Below are positions 34,347 through 46,095 of a stretch of 64,000 nucleotides of DNA, in pieces. The stretch comes from Lachnoclostridium sp. An14. GTDB lineage: Bacteria; Bacillota; Clostridia; Lachnospirales; Lachnospiraceae. The DNA lies in contig NZ_NFLE01000007.1 in assembly GCF_002160755.1 (NCBI RefSeq), positions 62,001-126,000 of the forward strand, read 5' to 3'. The notes under the pieces were generated by a model. The model worked only from the letters and a program-made list of their open reading frames with translations. It was not told where the DNA came from and did not search any database. The translations under genes were made by a program, and so were the position numbers. Numbering within the stretch: the stretch's first letter is position 1; the number at the start of each line of letters is the position of its first letter.

Positions 34347-36542
34347 ATGGCAGTAAGATATAATGCGGACACGAAAACATTCATATTGGAAACGGCGAAC
34401 AGCTCTTACCTGATGGAAGTCAGCAGGTACGGAAACCTGCTGCATATGTACTACGGGGCCAGGATTCCCGACGAGGATCTGGACTACCTCCTCACCTTCC
34501 AGGACCGGGGATTTTCCCCCAATCCCAACGAGGTGGGAAATGACAGAACCTTTTCCCTGGATGCCCTGCCCCAGGAATTCTCCAGCGACCGCAGCGGAGA
34601 CTACAGAAATCCCAGTGTGGAGCTGGTGTGGGGAGAGGGAGGCACCGCGTTTTCCGGAAAGGTGGCGGGGTATGAGATCAGCCCCGGAGCCTGTGTGATC
34701 AAGGGAATGCCCGGACTCTCCGGGGGCCCGAAGGAGAACGTGGACACCCTGGTAATCCGCCTGGAGGACCCGGTGAGCCGGGTGGAGGTGCGGCTGGCCT
34801 ACACCGTCTTTGAGGAGAAGGATGTGATCGCCCGCTCCGTGATCCTGGCCAACTACGGCACCAAGCCCCTGCGTCTGGAGAAACTGATGTCTGCCACCCT
34901 GGATTTTCGGGATTCCGATTACGACCTGATCTATTTCACAGGCCGGCATATGATGGAGCGGGAGATGCGGCGGATTCCCATAAGGGACGGGGTTCATTCC
35001 GTCGGCAGCAGCCGGGGAACGTCCTCCCATCAGTACAATCCGTTCGCCATTTTGTGCGAGCCGGACTGCGGAGAGGATCATGGACAGTGCTGGGGCCTTT
35101 CTCTGGTCTACAGCGGAAATTTCCTGATTGAGGCGGAACGGGATCAGTACCGTCAGCTCCGCGTAAACGCGGGGATTCATCCCAAGGGCTTTTCCTTCCT
35201 TCTGGAGCCGGGGGAGGAGTTTCAGGCCCCCCAGCTGATCTTAGCCTGGTCGGGACAGGGACTTACGAGGCTCAGCCATATTTACCATCGGATTTTCCGG
35301 GAGAACTTATGCCGTTCTCCTTACCGGAAAAAGCTAAGACCCATCCTTTTAAACAGCTGGGAAGCGGCCTACTTCGATTTTGACGATGAAAAGATTTTGT
35401 CGATCGCGGAAGCGGCGGCAGACATGGGCGTGGAAATGTTTGTGCTGGACGACGGATGGTTCGGAAAGCGGGACGATGACTGCTCCGGCCTGGGAGACTG
35501 GACGGTGAACCGGAAGAAACTGAACATGGGACTTTCGGAGCTTTCCCGCCGGATCCACGGGATGGGCCTGAAATTTGGAATCTGGGTGGAGCCGGAGATG
35601 GTATCTGAGGACAGCGATCTGTACCGCCAGCATCCGGACTGGTGCCTGCGGGAGCCGGGACGGCCGGCGGTCCGGGGGCGGTATCAGCTGGTGCTGGATC
35701 TGTCCCGGAAGGATGTGTGTGACTATCTGATCGAATCCATGAACCGTCTTTTAAAGGAGATGGACGTGGAGTATGTGAAATGGGATATGAACCGCAGCTT
35801 GGCGGAGGCCTGGTCCGGACTGCTGGGCAGGGAGCGGCAGGGAGAGGTGTTCCACCGCTACATCTTAGGACTTTACTACGTGATGGACCACGTGATTTTG
35901 AGCCATCCGGAGATCCTGTTCTGCGGATGCAGCGGCGGCGGCGGCCGGTACGACCCGGCTATGCTCTACTACCAGCCCCAGATCTGGTGCAGTGACAATA
36001 CCGACGCCGTGAACCGGCTGAAAATCCAGTACGGCACTTCCTTTGCTTACCCCATAAGCAGCCTGGAGTCCCACGTATCCGTCTGCCCCAACCATCAGAC
36101 GGGCCGCACCGTTCCCCTGGCCACCAGGGGCGTGACGGCCATGGACGGGGTATTTGGATACGAGCTGGATCCCACGAAGATGAGCGCGGGGGAGAAGGAG
36201 GTCTGCAGAGAGCAGATCCGGTTCTACAAGCGTTACGGGAAGGTGATCATGGACGGCGATTACTACCGGCTGACAAATCCTTACGAAAACCGGTACTTCA
36301 CCGCCTGGCAGCACGTTTCCCAGGATAAAAAGAAGTCCCTGGTAGGCCTGGTCATCACGGACAAGGAAGGAAATGAGGCCCAGAGGTATCTGAAATTAAA
36401 GGGGCTGGAGCCGGATGCCTTCTACCGGATCGAGGGACGGAAGGGAAAGTTTTCCGGACGCCTCCTTATGAGCGCCGGCATTCCGGTGCCGAACGGCCTG
36501 GGAGAGTATGACGGTTTGCAGATTGGACTGAAAATGATATAA
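34347..36542 (+). CDS. Alpha-galactosidase, GH36
   Basis: Releases terminal alpha-1,6-galactose from melibiose, raffinose and stachyose. The 731 residues have no signal peptide, so it acts on imported sugar. The N-terminal beta-sandwich is followed by the barrel with FVLDDGWFGKR and WVEPEMVSEDSDLY. The nucleophile is in KWDMNR (Asp480), and the acid/base is in WCSDNTD (about Asp550). The spacing is as in characterised GH36 enzymes. Its place in the operon fits the transporter, and the type resembles Aga of msm systems. Confidence 0.95.
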   Translation: MAVRYNADTKTFILETANSSYLMEVSRYGNLLHMYYGARIPDEDLDYLLTFQDRGFSPNPNEVGNDRTFSLDALPQEFSSDRSGDYRNPSVELVWGEGGTAFSGKVAGYEISPGACVIKGMPGLSGGPKENVDTLVIRLEDPVSRVEVRLAYTVFEEKDVIARSVILANYGTKPLRLEKLMSATLDFRDSDYDLIYFTGRHMMEREMRRIPIRDGVHSVGSSRGTSSHQYNPFAILCEPDCGEDHGQCWGLSLVYSGNFLIEAERDQYRQLRVNAGIHPKGFSFLLEPGEEFQAPQLILAWSGQGLTRLSHIYHRIFRENLCRSPYRKKLRPILLNSWEAAYFDFDDEKILSIAEAAADMGVEMFVLDDGWFGKRDDDCSGLGDWTVNRKKLNMGLSELSRRIHGMGLKFGIWVEPEMVSEDSDLYRQHPDWCLREPGRPAVRGRYQLVLDLSRKDVCDYLIESMNRLLKEMDVEYVKWDMNRSLAEAWSGLLGRERQGEVFHRYILGLYYVMDHVILSHPEILFCGCSGGGGRYDPAMLYYQPQIWCSDNTDAVNRLKIQYGTSFAYPISSLESHVSVCPNHQTGRTVPLATRGVTAMDGVFGYELDPTKMSAGEKEVCREQIRFYKRYGKVIMDGDYYRLTNPYENRYFTAWQHVSQDKKKSLVGLVITDKEGNEAQRYLKLKGLEPDAFYRIEGRKGKFSGRLLMSAGIPVPNGLGEYDGLQIGLKMI

Positions 36543-36556
36543 GGAGCGGGAGCAGG

Positions 36557-37024
36557 ATGAGAGATGTTGTATTTGAGTGGTATGTGCCGTATGTCATAAA
36601 CGGAAGGCAGAGGCTTTTGAAGGCGGTGATGGTGTCGGCCGCGCTGGTGTTTTTTGTGGACGCGGTATTCTTCGCGGCGTTTATGCTGTTTCCGGCTTTG
36701 ATTCTGGCGGTGACGGGATTTTTCCTGTTCCGGAGCTGGCGGTATGAGTATGAGTACGTGTATGTAAACGGCGATTTCACCATATCAAAGATCATCCGCA
36801 AGGAAAAACGCAAGGACGTTTACCACGCGTCCCGCACCGAATTTGAGGAGTTTCTCTCCGGGCGGGCGGCTCCAGGGGGACGGACGGTGAGAGATTTCAC
36901 CTCCGGCCGGCCGGGAGCGCCGGTTTACACGGTGAAGGCCAGGGGAGAGCTGATTTACATGGAAGGCGGGGAGGAATTCCTCGGAGAAATGAAGAAATAT
37001 TACCCCATACAGGCAGGTGAGTGA
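36557..37024 (+). CDS. Small membrane protein of unknown function
   Basis: A 155-residue protein. It has two adjacent hydrophobic helices at about residues 24-60 (VMVSAALVFFVDAVFFAAFM; ALILAVTGFFLF) and a basic, soluble C-terminal part. It resembles a small Firmicutes DUF6106-like family, though I am not certain of the family. It is embedded between alpha-galactosidase and the GH13 gene with tight spacing, and its last codons overlap the GH13 upstream region. So it is co-expressed, with no evident role in sugar use. Confidence 0.65.
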   Translation: MRDVVFEWYVPYVINGRQRLLKAVMVSAALVFFVDAVFFAAFMLFPALILAVTGFFLFRSWRYEYEYVYVNGDFTISKIIRKEKRKDVYHASRTEFEEFLSGRAAPGGRTVRDFTSGRPGAPVYTVKARGELIYMEGGEEFLGEMKKYYPIQAGE

Positions 37025-37025
37025 G

Positions 37026-38858
<1,833 letters not shown>

Positions 38859-38914
38859 TGAGAACGGACCCGTTTTGGGAATGAGAGATAGACGATCAAT
38901 ATTAGGAGGAAATT

Positions 38915-40027
38915 ATGGCGAGTGTTCAGCTGAAAAATGTATGTAAAAAATATCCCAACGGATATGAGGCGGTAAAGGATTTTAACCTGGACATCCAGGA
39001 CAAGGAGTTTATTATTTTTGTAGGGCCCTCCGGCTGCGGAAAGTCCACCACCCTGCGGATGGTGGCGGGCCTGGAGGACATCAGCTCCGGAGAGCTCATC
39101 ATCGACGGAAAGCTTATGAACGACGTGGAGCCCAAGGACAGGGACATCGCCATGGTGTTCCAGAGCTACGCCCTGTATCCCCACATGACGGTGTATGACA
39201 ATATGGCCTTTTCCTTAAAGTTAAAGAAGACGCCGAAGGAGGAGATCGACAAGGCAGTGCGGGAGGCGGCCCGGATCCTGGATCTGGAAAAGCTCCTGGA
39301 CAGAAAGCCCAGAGCCCTCTCCGGCGGCCAGAGACAGCGTGTGGCCATGGGCCGCGCCATCGTCCGCAACCCCAAGGTATTCCTCATGGATGAGCCGCTG
39401 TCCAACCTGGATGCCAAGCTCCGCGGCCAGATGCGTGTGGAGATTTCCAAGCTCCATCAGCGCCTGGGCAGCACCATCATCTACGTGACTCACGATCAGA
39501 CGGAGGCCATGACCCTGGGAACCAGAATCGTGGTGATGAAGGACGGCGTGGTGCAGCAGATCGACACCCCTCAGAATCTGTATGATCACCCCTGCAACAA
39601 GTTTGTGGCCGGTTTCATCGGTTCTCCCCAGATGAACATGATCACCGCCGACGCGGTGGAGGAGAACGGAGAGGTAACTTTAAAGTTCGCGGGCCACAGC
39701 ATCGTGTTAAACGAGAAACGGGCCGAGGCTCTGAAAAAGGGCGGCTACGTAGGCGGCAAAGTGGTGATGGGTATTCGTCCCTCCGACATTCACGGGGACG
39801 AGGAGAGCCTGAAGAAATTCAGCAAATCCTGCTTTGAGACGGAGGTCCGGGTGTACGAGATGCTGGGAGCCGAGGCCCTGGTATACTTTGACATCAACGA
39901 GGCCGGCTGGGTTGCTTCCTTAAATGCCAGCACAAAGGTGGCTGTGGGCGATCACATCCGCCTAGCCATGGATACGGATAAGATCCATATTTTCGATTAC
40001 AACACAGAGAAAACCATTGTAGACTGA
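38915..40027 (+). CDS. ugpC: Sugar ABC transporter ATPase (UgpC/MsmK type)
   Basis: A 370-residue ATPase that powers one or several carbohydrate importers. Walker A is GPSGCGKST near residue 38, the signature is LSGGQRQRVAMGRAI, Walker B is VFLMDEPLSNLD and the switch histidine is in YVTHDQTEAM. The C-terminal third is the regulatory TOBE/OB part. AGGAGG precedes the ATG. There is a 56-base gap after the GH13 gene and a terminator after a short spacer. Confidence 0.94.
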   Translation: MASVQLKNVCKKYPNGYEAVKDFNLDIQDKEFIIFVGPSGCGKSTTLRMVAGLEDISSGELIIDGKLMNDVEPKDRDIAMVFQSYALYPHMTVYDNMAFSLKLKKTPKEEIDKAVREAARILDLEKLLDRKPRALSGGQRQRVAMGRAIVRNPKVFLMDEPLSNLDAKLRGQMRVEISKLHQRLGSTIIYVTHDQTEAMTLGTRIVVMKDGVVQQIDTPQNLYDHPCNKFVAGFIGSPQMNMITADAVEENGEVTLKFAGHSIVLNEKRAEALKKGGYVGGKVVMGIRPSDIHGDEESLKKFSKSCFETEVRVYEMLGAEALVYFDINEAGWVASLNASTKVAVGDHIRLAMDTDKIHIFDYNTEKTIVD

Positions 40028-40129
40028 TAGAACGTGCGCTCCAGGCGCACACTCCCTTCGGGGCCGGCTGCGCACTTTGCATCCTCCTTCGCGCATACGG
40101 CCCATCCTCCGGAGGGAGGGGTGAGAGAG

Positions 40130-40153
40130 CGGCGCCGGTGACGGCGCCGTTTT
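40130..40153 (+). terminator. Terminator of the sugar operon
   Basis: Perfect 7-base GC stem CGGCGCC/GGCGCCG with a 6-base loop and TTTT. The 100 bases before it hold degenerate dispersed-repeat-like sequence with little clear structure. Confidence 0.7.
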
Positions 40154-40173
40154 CAGCATTTTTCAATTTGCAG

Positions 40174-40202
40174 TTGCAAAACTTCCGCGGATGACATATA
40201 AT
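40174..40202 (+). promoter_or_regulatory. Promoter of antisense RNA 2
   Basis: TTGCAA and TATAAT with a 17-base spacer, facing the toxin gene. The stretch from 40192 to 40220 recurs inverted at 40439-40468. Confidence 0.75.
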
Positions 40203-40208
40203 ATCCTT

Positions 40209-40312
40209 ACCAAGGGAGCCGGAAGGTGAGCGCACATCACCCGACCCGGCGAATGGATTCAGCAATTAGAGATAGCCGTCTACTTTTGTCAGGAGCAGGA
40301 CGGCTATTTCTT
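40209..40312 (+). ncRNA. Antisense-type small RNA, locus 2
   Basis: Predicted RNA of about 100 bases from the promoter at 40174. It ends at a terminator in which ATAGCCGTC (40272-40280) pairs with GACGGCTAT (40299-40307), followed by TTCTT. The terminator contains the complement of the toxin stop codon, so the two transcripts overlap tail to tail. The likely role is RNA antitoxin. Confidence 0.68.
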
Positions 40313-40387
40313 ATGCGTATAATTGAGAATAGTGACGATCAACAAGGCTACGCTTATGATCAGGCTGAATTCTTCATATGTACTCAT
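40304..40387 (-). CDS. Holin-like small toxin 2
   Basis: A 27-residue peptide, MSTYEEFSLIIS then VALLIVTILN and the basic end YTHKK. One membrane helix with a short polar start and a lysine end is the Hol_Tox pattern. AAGGTGGTGA precedes the ATG. Its near twin lies at 49447-49530. It faces a convergent small RNA, as in TxpA/RatA-type toxin-antitoxin loci. Toxicity is inferred, not shown. Confidence 0.78.
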   Translation of the reverse strand: MSTYEEFSLIISVALLIVTILNYTHKK

Positions 40388-40438
40388 AATAATCACCACC
40401 TTCCGTAAGGTCTCGGATTGGGTGAGAGCACGTCCCCC

Positions 40439-40468
40439 GGCTCCCTGGGTAAAGATATGATATTGTCA
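40439..40468 (-). promoter_or_regulatory. Inverted promoter/leader copy for toxin 2
   Basis: On the minus strand this reads TGACAATATCATATC then TTTACCCAGGGAGCC. It matches 40192-40220 on the plus strand in about 25 of 30 positions. The -10 is weaker than in the antisense promoter, which suggests the toxin is transcribed less. Confidence 0.6.
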
Positions 40469-42124
<1,656 letters not shown>

Positions 42125-42131
42125 TTTAGGC

Positions 42132-42160
42132 TTGTATTTGCCTGGGATTTATGATATGAT
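42132..42160 (+). promoter_or_regulatory. Promoter of secG
   Basis: TTGTAT and TATGAT with a 17-base spacer, immediately after the eno stop codon. No terminator separates eno and secG, so read-through is also possible. Confidence 0.7.
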
Positions 42161-42191
42161 TACCAGTGTTTGACTATAGGAGGTGCGGAAG

Positions 42192-42419
42192 TTGTTAAAG
42201 ATCGTGTTGTCTGTAATATTTGTGCTCGTAGCGATCGCTCTGACCGTGATCGTACTGCTCCAGGAAGGAAAATCCCAGGGCCTGGGTTCCATCGCCGGTA
42301 TGGCGGACACCTACTGGGGACGGAATAAAGGACGTTCCATGGAGGGCGCATTGGAGAAGTTCACGAAGTTCGCGGCGATTATGGTTGTCGTGCTGGCAGT
42401 CGTGTTGAATTTATTGTAA
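42192..42419 (+). CDS. secG: Preprotein translocase subunit SecG
   Basis: A 75-residue membrane subunit of the SecYEG channel with two hydrophobic helices (VLSVIFVLVAIALTVIVLL and FAAIMVVVLAVVLNLL) and the conserved QEGKSQGLGSI loop. AGGAGG at 42178-42183 sets a TTG start at 42192. The in-frame GTG at 42183 overlaps that site and would add three residues. It precedes rnr-smpB, an order common in Firmicutes. Confidence 0.93.
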   Translation: MLKIVLSVIFVLVAIALTVIVLLQEGKSQGLGSIAGMADTYWGRNKGRSMEGALEKFTKFAAIMVVVLAVVLNLL

Positions 42420-42436
42420 TAGGTAGGCAACGGATG

Positions 42437-42466
42437 ACACTCTTGGGAACAAGGGTGTTTTCTTTT
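42437..42466 (+). terminator. Terminator after secG, with repeat remnant
   Basis: ACACTCTTG (42437) pairs with CAAGGGTGT (42450), followed by TTTCTTTT. A short remnant of the dispersed repeat (TATGTCATAGGAAA) begins directly at its T-run. Confidence 0.7.
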
Positions 42467-42498
42467 ATGTCATAGGAAATGGCCGGGAGGCCGAAGGA

Positions 42499-44700
42499 AT
42501 GGGCGCTCCCGGACACACAGAAGGCTTGAGACAGAACATGAAACAGGAATTATTAGAAGAAAGAAAAAAACGGATGGCAGAGCTTTTGGCGGATCCCGCC
42601 TATGTGCCCATGAAACTGAAGGAGCTTGCCATCCTCCTTGGGATCCCGAAGGAACAGCGGGACGAATTAAAAGAAGTGATGGACGCCCTGGTGGCGGAGG
42701 GAAAGGCGGGGATTTCCAAAAAAGGAAAATACGGCCGGCCGGAATCCTTTTCCCTCACCGGCGTGTTCAGCGGAACTTCCAAAGGGTTCGGCTTTGTGGC
42801 CATAGAAGGCTGGGCAGAGGATGTATTCATCCCGCCGGACAAGACGGGAGGGGCCTTAAACGGCGACACGGTGCGGATCGTGACGGAGAACGGCAAAAAA
42901 GGCCGCCGGACGGAGGGAACGGTGATCCGTGTGCTGGAGCGGGCCAATGAAAAGCTGGTGGGCTACTACCAGAAAAGCAAAAATTTCGGCTTTGTGGTGC
43001 CGGACAACCAGAAAATCGGCTGCGACGTGTTCATTCCCCAGGGAAAGGACATGGGCGCGGTGACGGGCCACAAGGTGGTGGTGAACATCACCGATTTTAA
43101 GGACGGGAAACAGAACCCGGAGGGAAAAATCGTGGAGATCCTGGGCCATATCAACGATCCGGGAGTGGACATTCTCTCCATTGTGAGGGCCTACGAGTTG
43201 CCGGAGGAATTTCCGGACGAAGTGATGGCCCAGGTGGAAGGGCAGATCCCGGACGCGGTGCCGGAAAAGGACAAGGCGGGGCGGCTGGACCTGCGGGATG
43301 TGCCCATGGTCACCATCGACGGGGAGGACGCCAAGGACTTAGACGACGCGGTGAGCCTTTCCAAGGAGACGGGCGGAGGGCGGACGGTGTACCGCCTGGG
43401 GGTGCATATCGCCGACGTGAGCCACTACGTGACGGAAAACAGTCCCTTAGATAAGGAGGCCCTACGCCGGGGCACCAGCGTTTACCTGGTGGACCGGGTG
43501 ATCCCCATGCTGCCCCACCGCCTTTCCAACGGCATCTGCTCCTTAAACGCCGGGGAGGACCGTCTGGCCCTGTCCTGTCTGATGGAGTTTGACGGGGCCG
43601 GGCGGATGGTGTCCCACCGGATCGCGGAGACGGTGATCCGGGTGGACCGGCGGATGAGCTACACGGACGTGAATCAGATCATCACCTATGAGGATCAGGA
43701 GACTATGGAACGCTATGAGGAGCTGGTTCCCATGTTTTTCCTCATGAAGGAGCTGGCGGACCTGCTGCGTGCCAACCGGATGAAACGGGGAGCCATCGAC
43801 TTTGACTTCCCGGAGAGCAAAATCCTTCTGGACGAGAAGGGAAAACCGTTGGAAATCCGTCCCTACGAGCGAAACGCCGCCACCCGCCTCATCGAGGACT
43901 TTATGCTGGCGGCCAACGAGACGGTGGCGGAGGATTATTTCTGGCAGGAGGTGCCCTTTTTATACCGCACTCACGATGTGCCGGACCCGGAGAAAATGAA
44001 AAGCCTGGCGGTGTTTATCAACAATTTCGGCTACACCGTCCGCTCCCAGAAGGGGGAAATCCACCCGGGAGAGCTGCAGAAACTCCTGGGGAAGATCGAG
44101 GGGACCCCGGAGGAGGCCCTGCTTTCCCGGCTGGTGCTCCGCTCCATGAAACAGGCGAAGTACACGGTGATCAACTCCGGCCATTTCGGCCTGGCCGCCA
44201 AGTATTACACCCATTTTACCTCCCCCATCCGCCGCTACCCCGACCTGCAGATCCACCGGATCATCAAGGAGAACCTGCGGGGCGGCTTATCCGGAAAACG
44301 GATGGGCCACTACGAGCGGCTCCTGCCGGAGGTGGCGGTAAAGACCTCCGCCCTGGAGCGCCGGGCGGACGAGGCGGAGCGGGAGACGGACAAGCTGAAG
44401 AAATGCGAGTATATGAGCCGGTTTGTGGGCGAGGAGTTTGACGGCGTGATTTCCGGCGTCACCTCCTGGGGCTTTTATGTGGAGCTGCCCAACACGGTGG
44501 AAGGGCTGGTGCGGGTAAACGACCTGACCGGCGACTATTATCTGTTTGATGAACATTCCCTGGAGCTTAAGGGAGAGATGACCCGCCGGACGTTCAAGCT
44601 GGGACAGAAGGTGCGGGTGCGGGTGACGGGAACAGACAAATTTTCCCGCACCGTCGATTTTGCCTGGGTGGGAGACTGCCCGGCGAAACAGGAGGAATAA
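42499..44700 (+). CDS. rnr: Ribonuclease R
   Basis: Processive 3'-5' exoribonuclease that degrades structured RNA and, with tmRNA-SmpB, faulty messages. Up to 733 residues: N-terminal helix-turn-helix, cold-shock domains (GTSKGFGFVAIEGW; SKNFGFVVPDNQKIGCDVFIP), the RNB core with TIDGEDAKDLDDAVSL, HYTHFTSPIRRYPDL and a C-terminal S1 domain. The ATG at 42499 has GGGAGG at 42485. The ATG at 42538 (MKQELLEERKK) fits the family start better but has a weak site. smpB follows after 3 bases. Confidence 0.96.
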   Translation: MGAPGHTEGLRQNMKQELLEERKKRMAELLADPAYVPMKLKELAILLGIPKEQRDELKEVMDALVAEGKAGISKKGKYGRPESFSLTGVFSGTSKGFGFVAIEGWAEDVFIPPDKTGGALNGDTVRIVTENGKKGRRTEGTVIRVLERANEKLVGYYQKSKNFGFVVPDNQKIGCDVFIPQGKDMGAVTGHKVVVNITDFKDGKQNPEGKIVEILGHINDPGVDILSIVRAYELPEEFPDEVMAQVEGQIPDAVPEKDKAGRLDLRDVPMVTIDGEDAKDLDDAVSLSKETGGGRTVYRLGVHIADVSHYVTENSPLDKEALRRGTSVYLVDRVIPMLPHRLSNGICSLNAGEDRLALSCLMEFDGAGRMVSHRIAETVIRVDRRMSYTDVNQIITYEDQETMERYEELVPMFFLMKELADLLRANRMKRGAIDFDFPESKILLDEKGKPLEIRPYERNAATRLIEDFMLAANETVAEDYFWQEVPFLYRTHDVPDPEKMKSLAVFINNFGYTVRSQKGEIHPGELQKLLGKIEGTPEEALLSRLVLRSMKQAKYTVINSGHFGLAAKYYTHFTSPIRRYPDLQIHRIIKENLRGGLSGKRMGHYERLLPEVAVKTSALERRADEAERETDKLKKCEYMSRFVGEEFDGVISGVTSWGFYVELPNTVEGLVRVNDLTGDYYLFDEHSLELKGEMTRRTFKLGQKVRVRVTGTDKFSRTVDFAWVGDCPAKQEE

Positions 44701-44703
44701 GAC

Positions 44704-45168
44704 ATGGGCAAAGATGCGTTCAAGTTGGTGGCCAACAACAAAAAGGCCTACCACGACTATTTTATCGAGGACAAATACGAGGCGGGGATTGAGCTGTTCG
44801 GCACGGAGGTGAAGTCCATCCGCATGGGCAAGTGCAGCATCAAGGAGTCCTTTATCCGCATTGAGCGGGGACAGGTTTACATCTACGGGATGCACATCAG
44901 CCCCTACGAGAAGGGCAACATTTTCAACAAGGATCCGCTGCGGGTGCGCCGCCTGCTGATGCACAAGACGGAAATCCGCCGCCTGGACTCCAAGCTGGCG
45001 GAAAAAGGCCTGACTCTGGTGCCGTTGCAGGTGTATTTTAAAGGCAGCCTGGTAAAGGTGGAAATTGGCCTGGCCCGAGGCAAAAAGCTCTACGACAAGC
45101 GCCAGGATACGGCCAAAAAGGATATGAAACGGGAAGTGGAGCGGGATTATAAGCTGAAACTGCGGTAA
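44704..45168 (+). CDS. smpB: tmRNA-binding protein SmpB
   Basis: A 154-residue partner of tmRNA in ribosome rescue. [29 protein letters not shown] and the C-terminal [18 protein letters not shown] tail that mimics mRNA are all present. Its RNA partner ssrA lies 3.5 kb downstream rather than adjacent, separated by three lipoprotein genes. Confidence 0.97.
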   Translation: MGKDAFKLVANNKKAYHDYFIEDKYEAGIELFGTEVKSIRMGKCSIKESFIRIERGQVYIYGMHISPYEKGNIFNKDPLRVRRLLMHKTEIRRLDSKLAEKGLTLVPLQVYFKGSLVKVEIGLARGKKLYDKRQDTAKKDMKREVERDYKLKLR

Positions 45169-45187
45169 TGGAATCAGGATGAGAGAA

Positions 45188-45235
45188 ACGGTGTTTCTGT
45201 GCTCGGATGGGTGAGGACAGGGATGCCGTTTTTTG
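45188..45235 (+). terminator. Terminator after smpB
   Basis: ACGGTGTTTCTGT (45188) pairs along 13 positions with ACAGGGATGCCGT (45217) if G-U pairs are allowed, followed by six Ts. Confidence 0.7.
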
Positions 45236-45292
45236 TGTAGTAGGAAACTGCGTTCCCTATGACACAAAAGTTTCCGGCGGGAGGCGCACACT
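45234..45292 (+). repeat. Dispersed repeat, copy F (truncated)
   Basis: TGTGTAGTAGGAAAC..GTTCCCTATGACACA palindrome followed by AAAAGTTTCCGGCGGGAGG and CGCACACTT, after which similarity stops. It begins at the T-run of the smpB terminator. Confidence 0.7.
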
Positions 45293-45434
45293 TTTTGCTA
45301 AAATATCGTAAGAAAATCGTGCACAGATATTAAAACATTCCATCCCCCCAACTGCTATAATAAAATCAGAACAAGAAAACGGCGTTTTCTGACGCCTGAA
45401 GGAAACCGGAAATGAAACAGTGGAGGTGTGGAGA

Positions 45435-46070
45435 ATGAAAAGGAGAAACGGAATCGCGGCAGCGGCCGTCCTGGCTGCGGTATGGGGACTGACGGCGGGA
45501 ATCTCCGGCTGTGAGACGGCGGCGGGAGAACCGGCCATGTACATAGAACCGGCCGAGCTGACCCAGGAGGAGGAAAGCATGGCGAAACTGGTGGGGGCAG
45601 AGGCGGAAAAACGGATCTACGATTTTTCCGCCACCCCGGCCCTTCAGAGCATTTATCTGAAAACCTACCGCCTGGAACAGGGAAAATGGGTCCCGGAGTC
45701 GGACGGCGGACAGGCCTACGGGGAGACGGAGGGACGGCTGGCCCTGAACTTTGATTCCCTGGCAAAGGGGATGGGCGCGTCCCTTCAGGGAAAAGAGGAA
45801 TTTGGTTCCTCCTCCTACGAAAAAGACCTGGAGGAAGAATTCGCGGAAGTCTCCCGGGTCACCACGGTTTTGGAGGAGCGCAGGCCGTTTTCCTATGAGG
45901 AGGAGATTCCTCTGGTGATCCAGGTGATGAGCTCCGGGGACCTGAACTCCGGGGACCGGGTGGAGTCCTGGCCGGTGGAGGCGTTTTCGCGCCCGGAGGA
46001 ATACAGGAGTCCGGAGGGCGGGGCGGTGTACGCCGTCACCGTACAGTTCAGCAGGGATCCGTTGGATTAA
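45435..46070 (+). CDS. Lipoprotein of unknown function
   Basis: A 211-residue predicted lipoprotein. The signal peptide has lipobox GISGC (cysteine near residue 26). The rest is acidic, beta-rich sequence ending in YAVTVQFSRD, with no family I recognise. The ATG at 45435 follows GGAGG at 45422-45426. A TATAAT at 45356 may be its promoter. The serpin gene starts 26 bases after its stop, so the two are likely an operon. Confidence 0.65.
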   Translation: MKRRNGIAAAAVLAAVWGLTAGISGCETAAGEPAMYIEPAELTQEEESMAKLVGAEAEKRIYDFSATPALQSIYLKTYRLEQGKWVPESDGGQAYGETEGRLALNFDSLAKGMGASLQGKEEFGSSSYEKDLEEEFAEVSRVTTVLEERRPFSYEEEIPLVIQVMSSGDLNSGDRVESWPVEAFSRPEEYRSPEGGAVYAVTVQFSRDPLD

Positions 46071-46095
46071 AGGAAAGCAGAAGGGAGGAGTGCGT

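Noticed and set aside
34188-35180. 330-codon minus-strand frame spanning a permease and the alpha-galactosidase
   Set aside because: It crosses two real genes and their spacer, lacks a start site and has shadow-like composition.
42483-42540. Extra N-terminal residues of RNase R as a real extension
   Set aside because: The first 13 codons come from repeat-like sequence and do not look conserved. Both starts are recorded in the rnr entry, so no separate feature is claimed.
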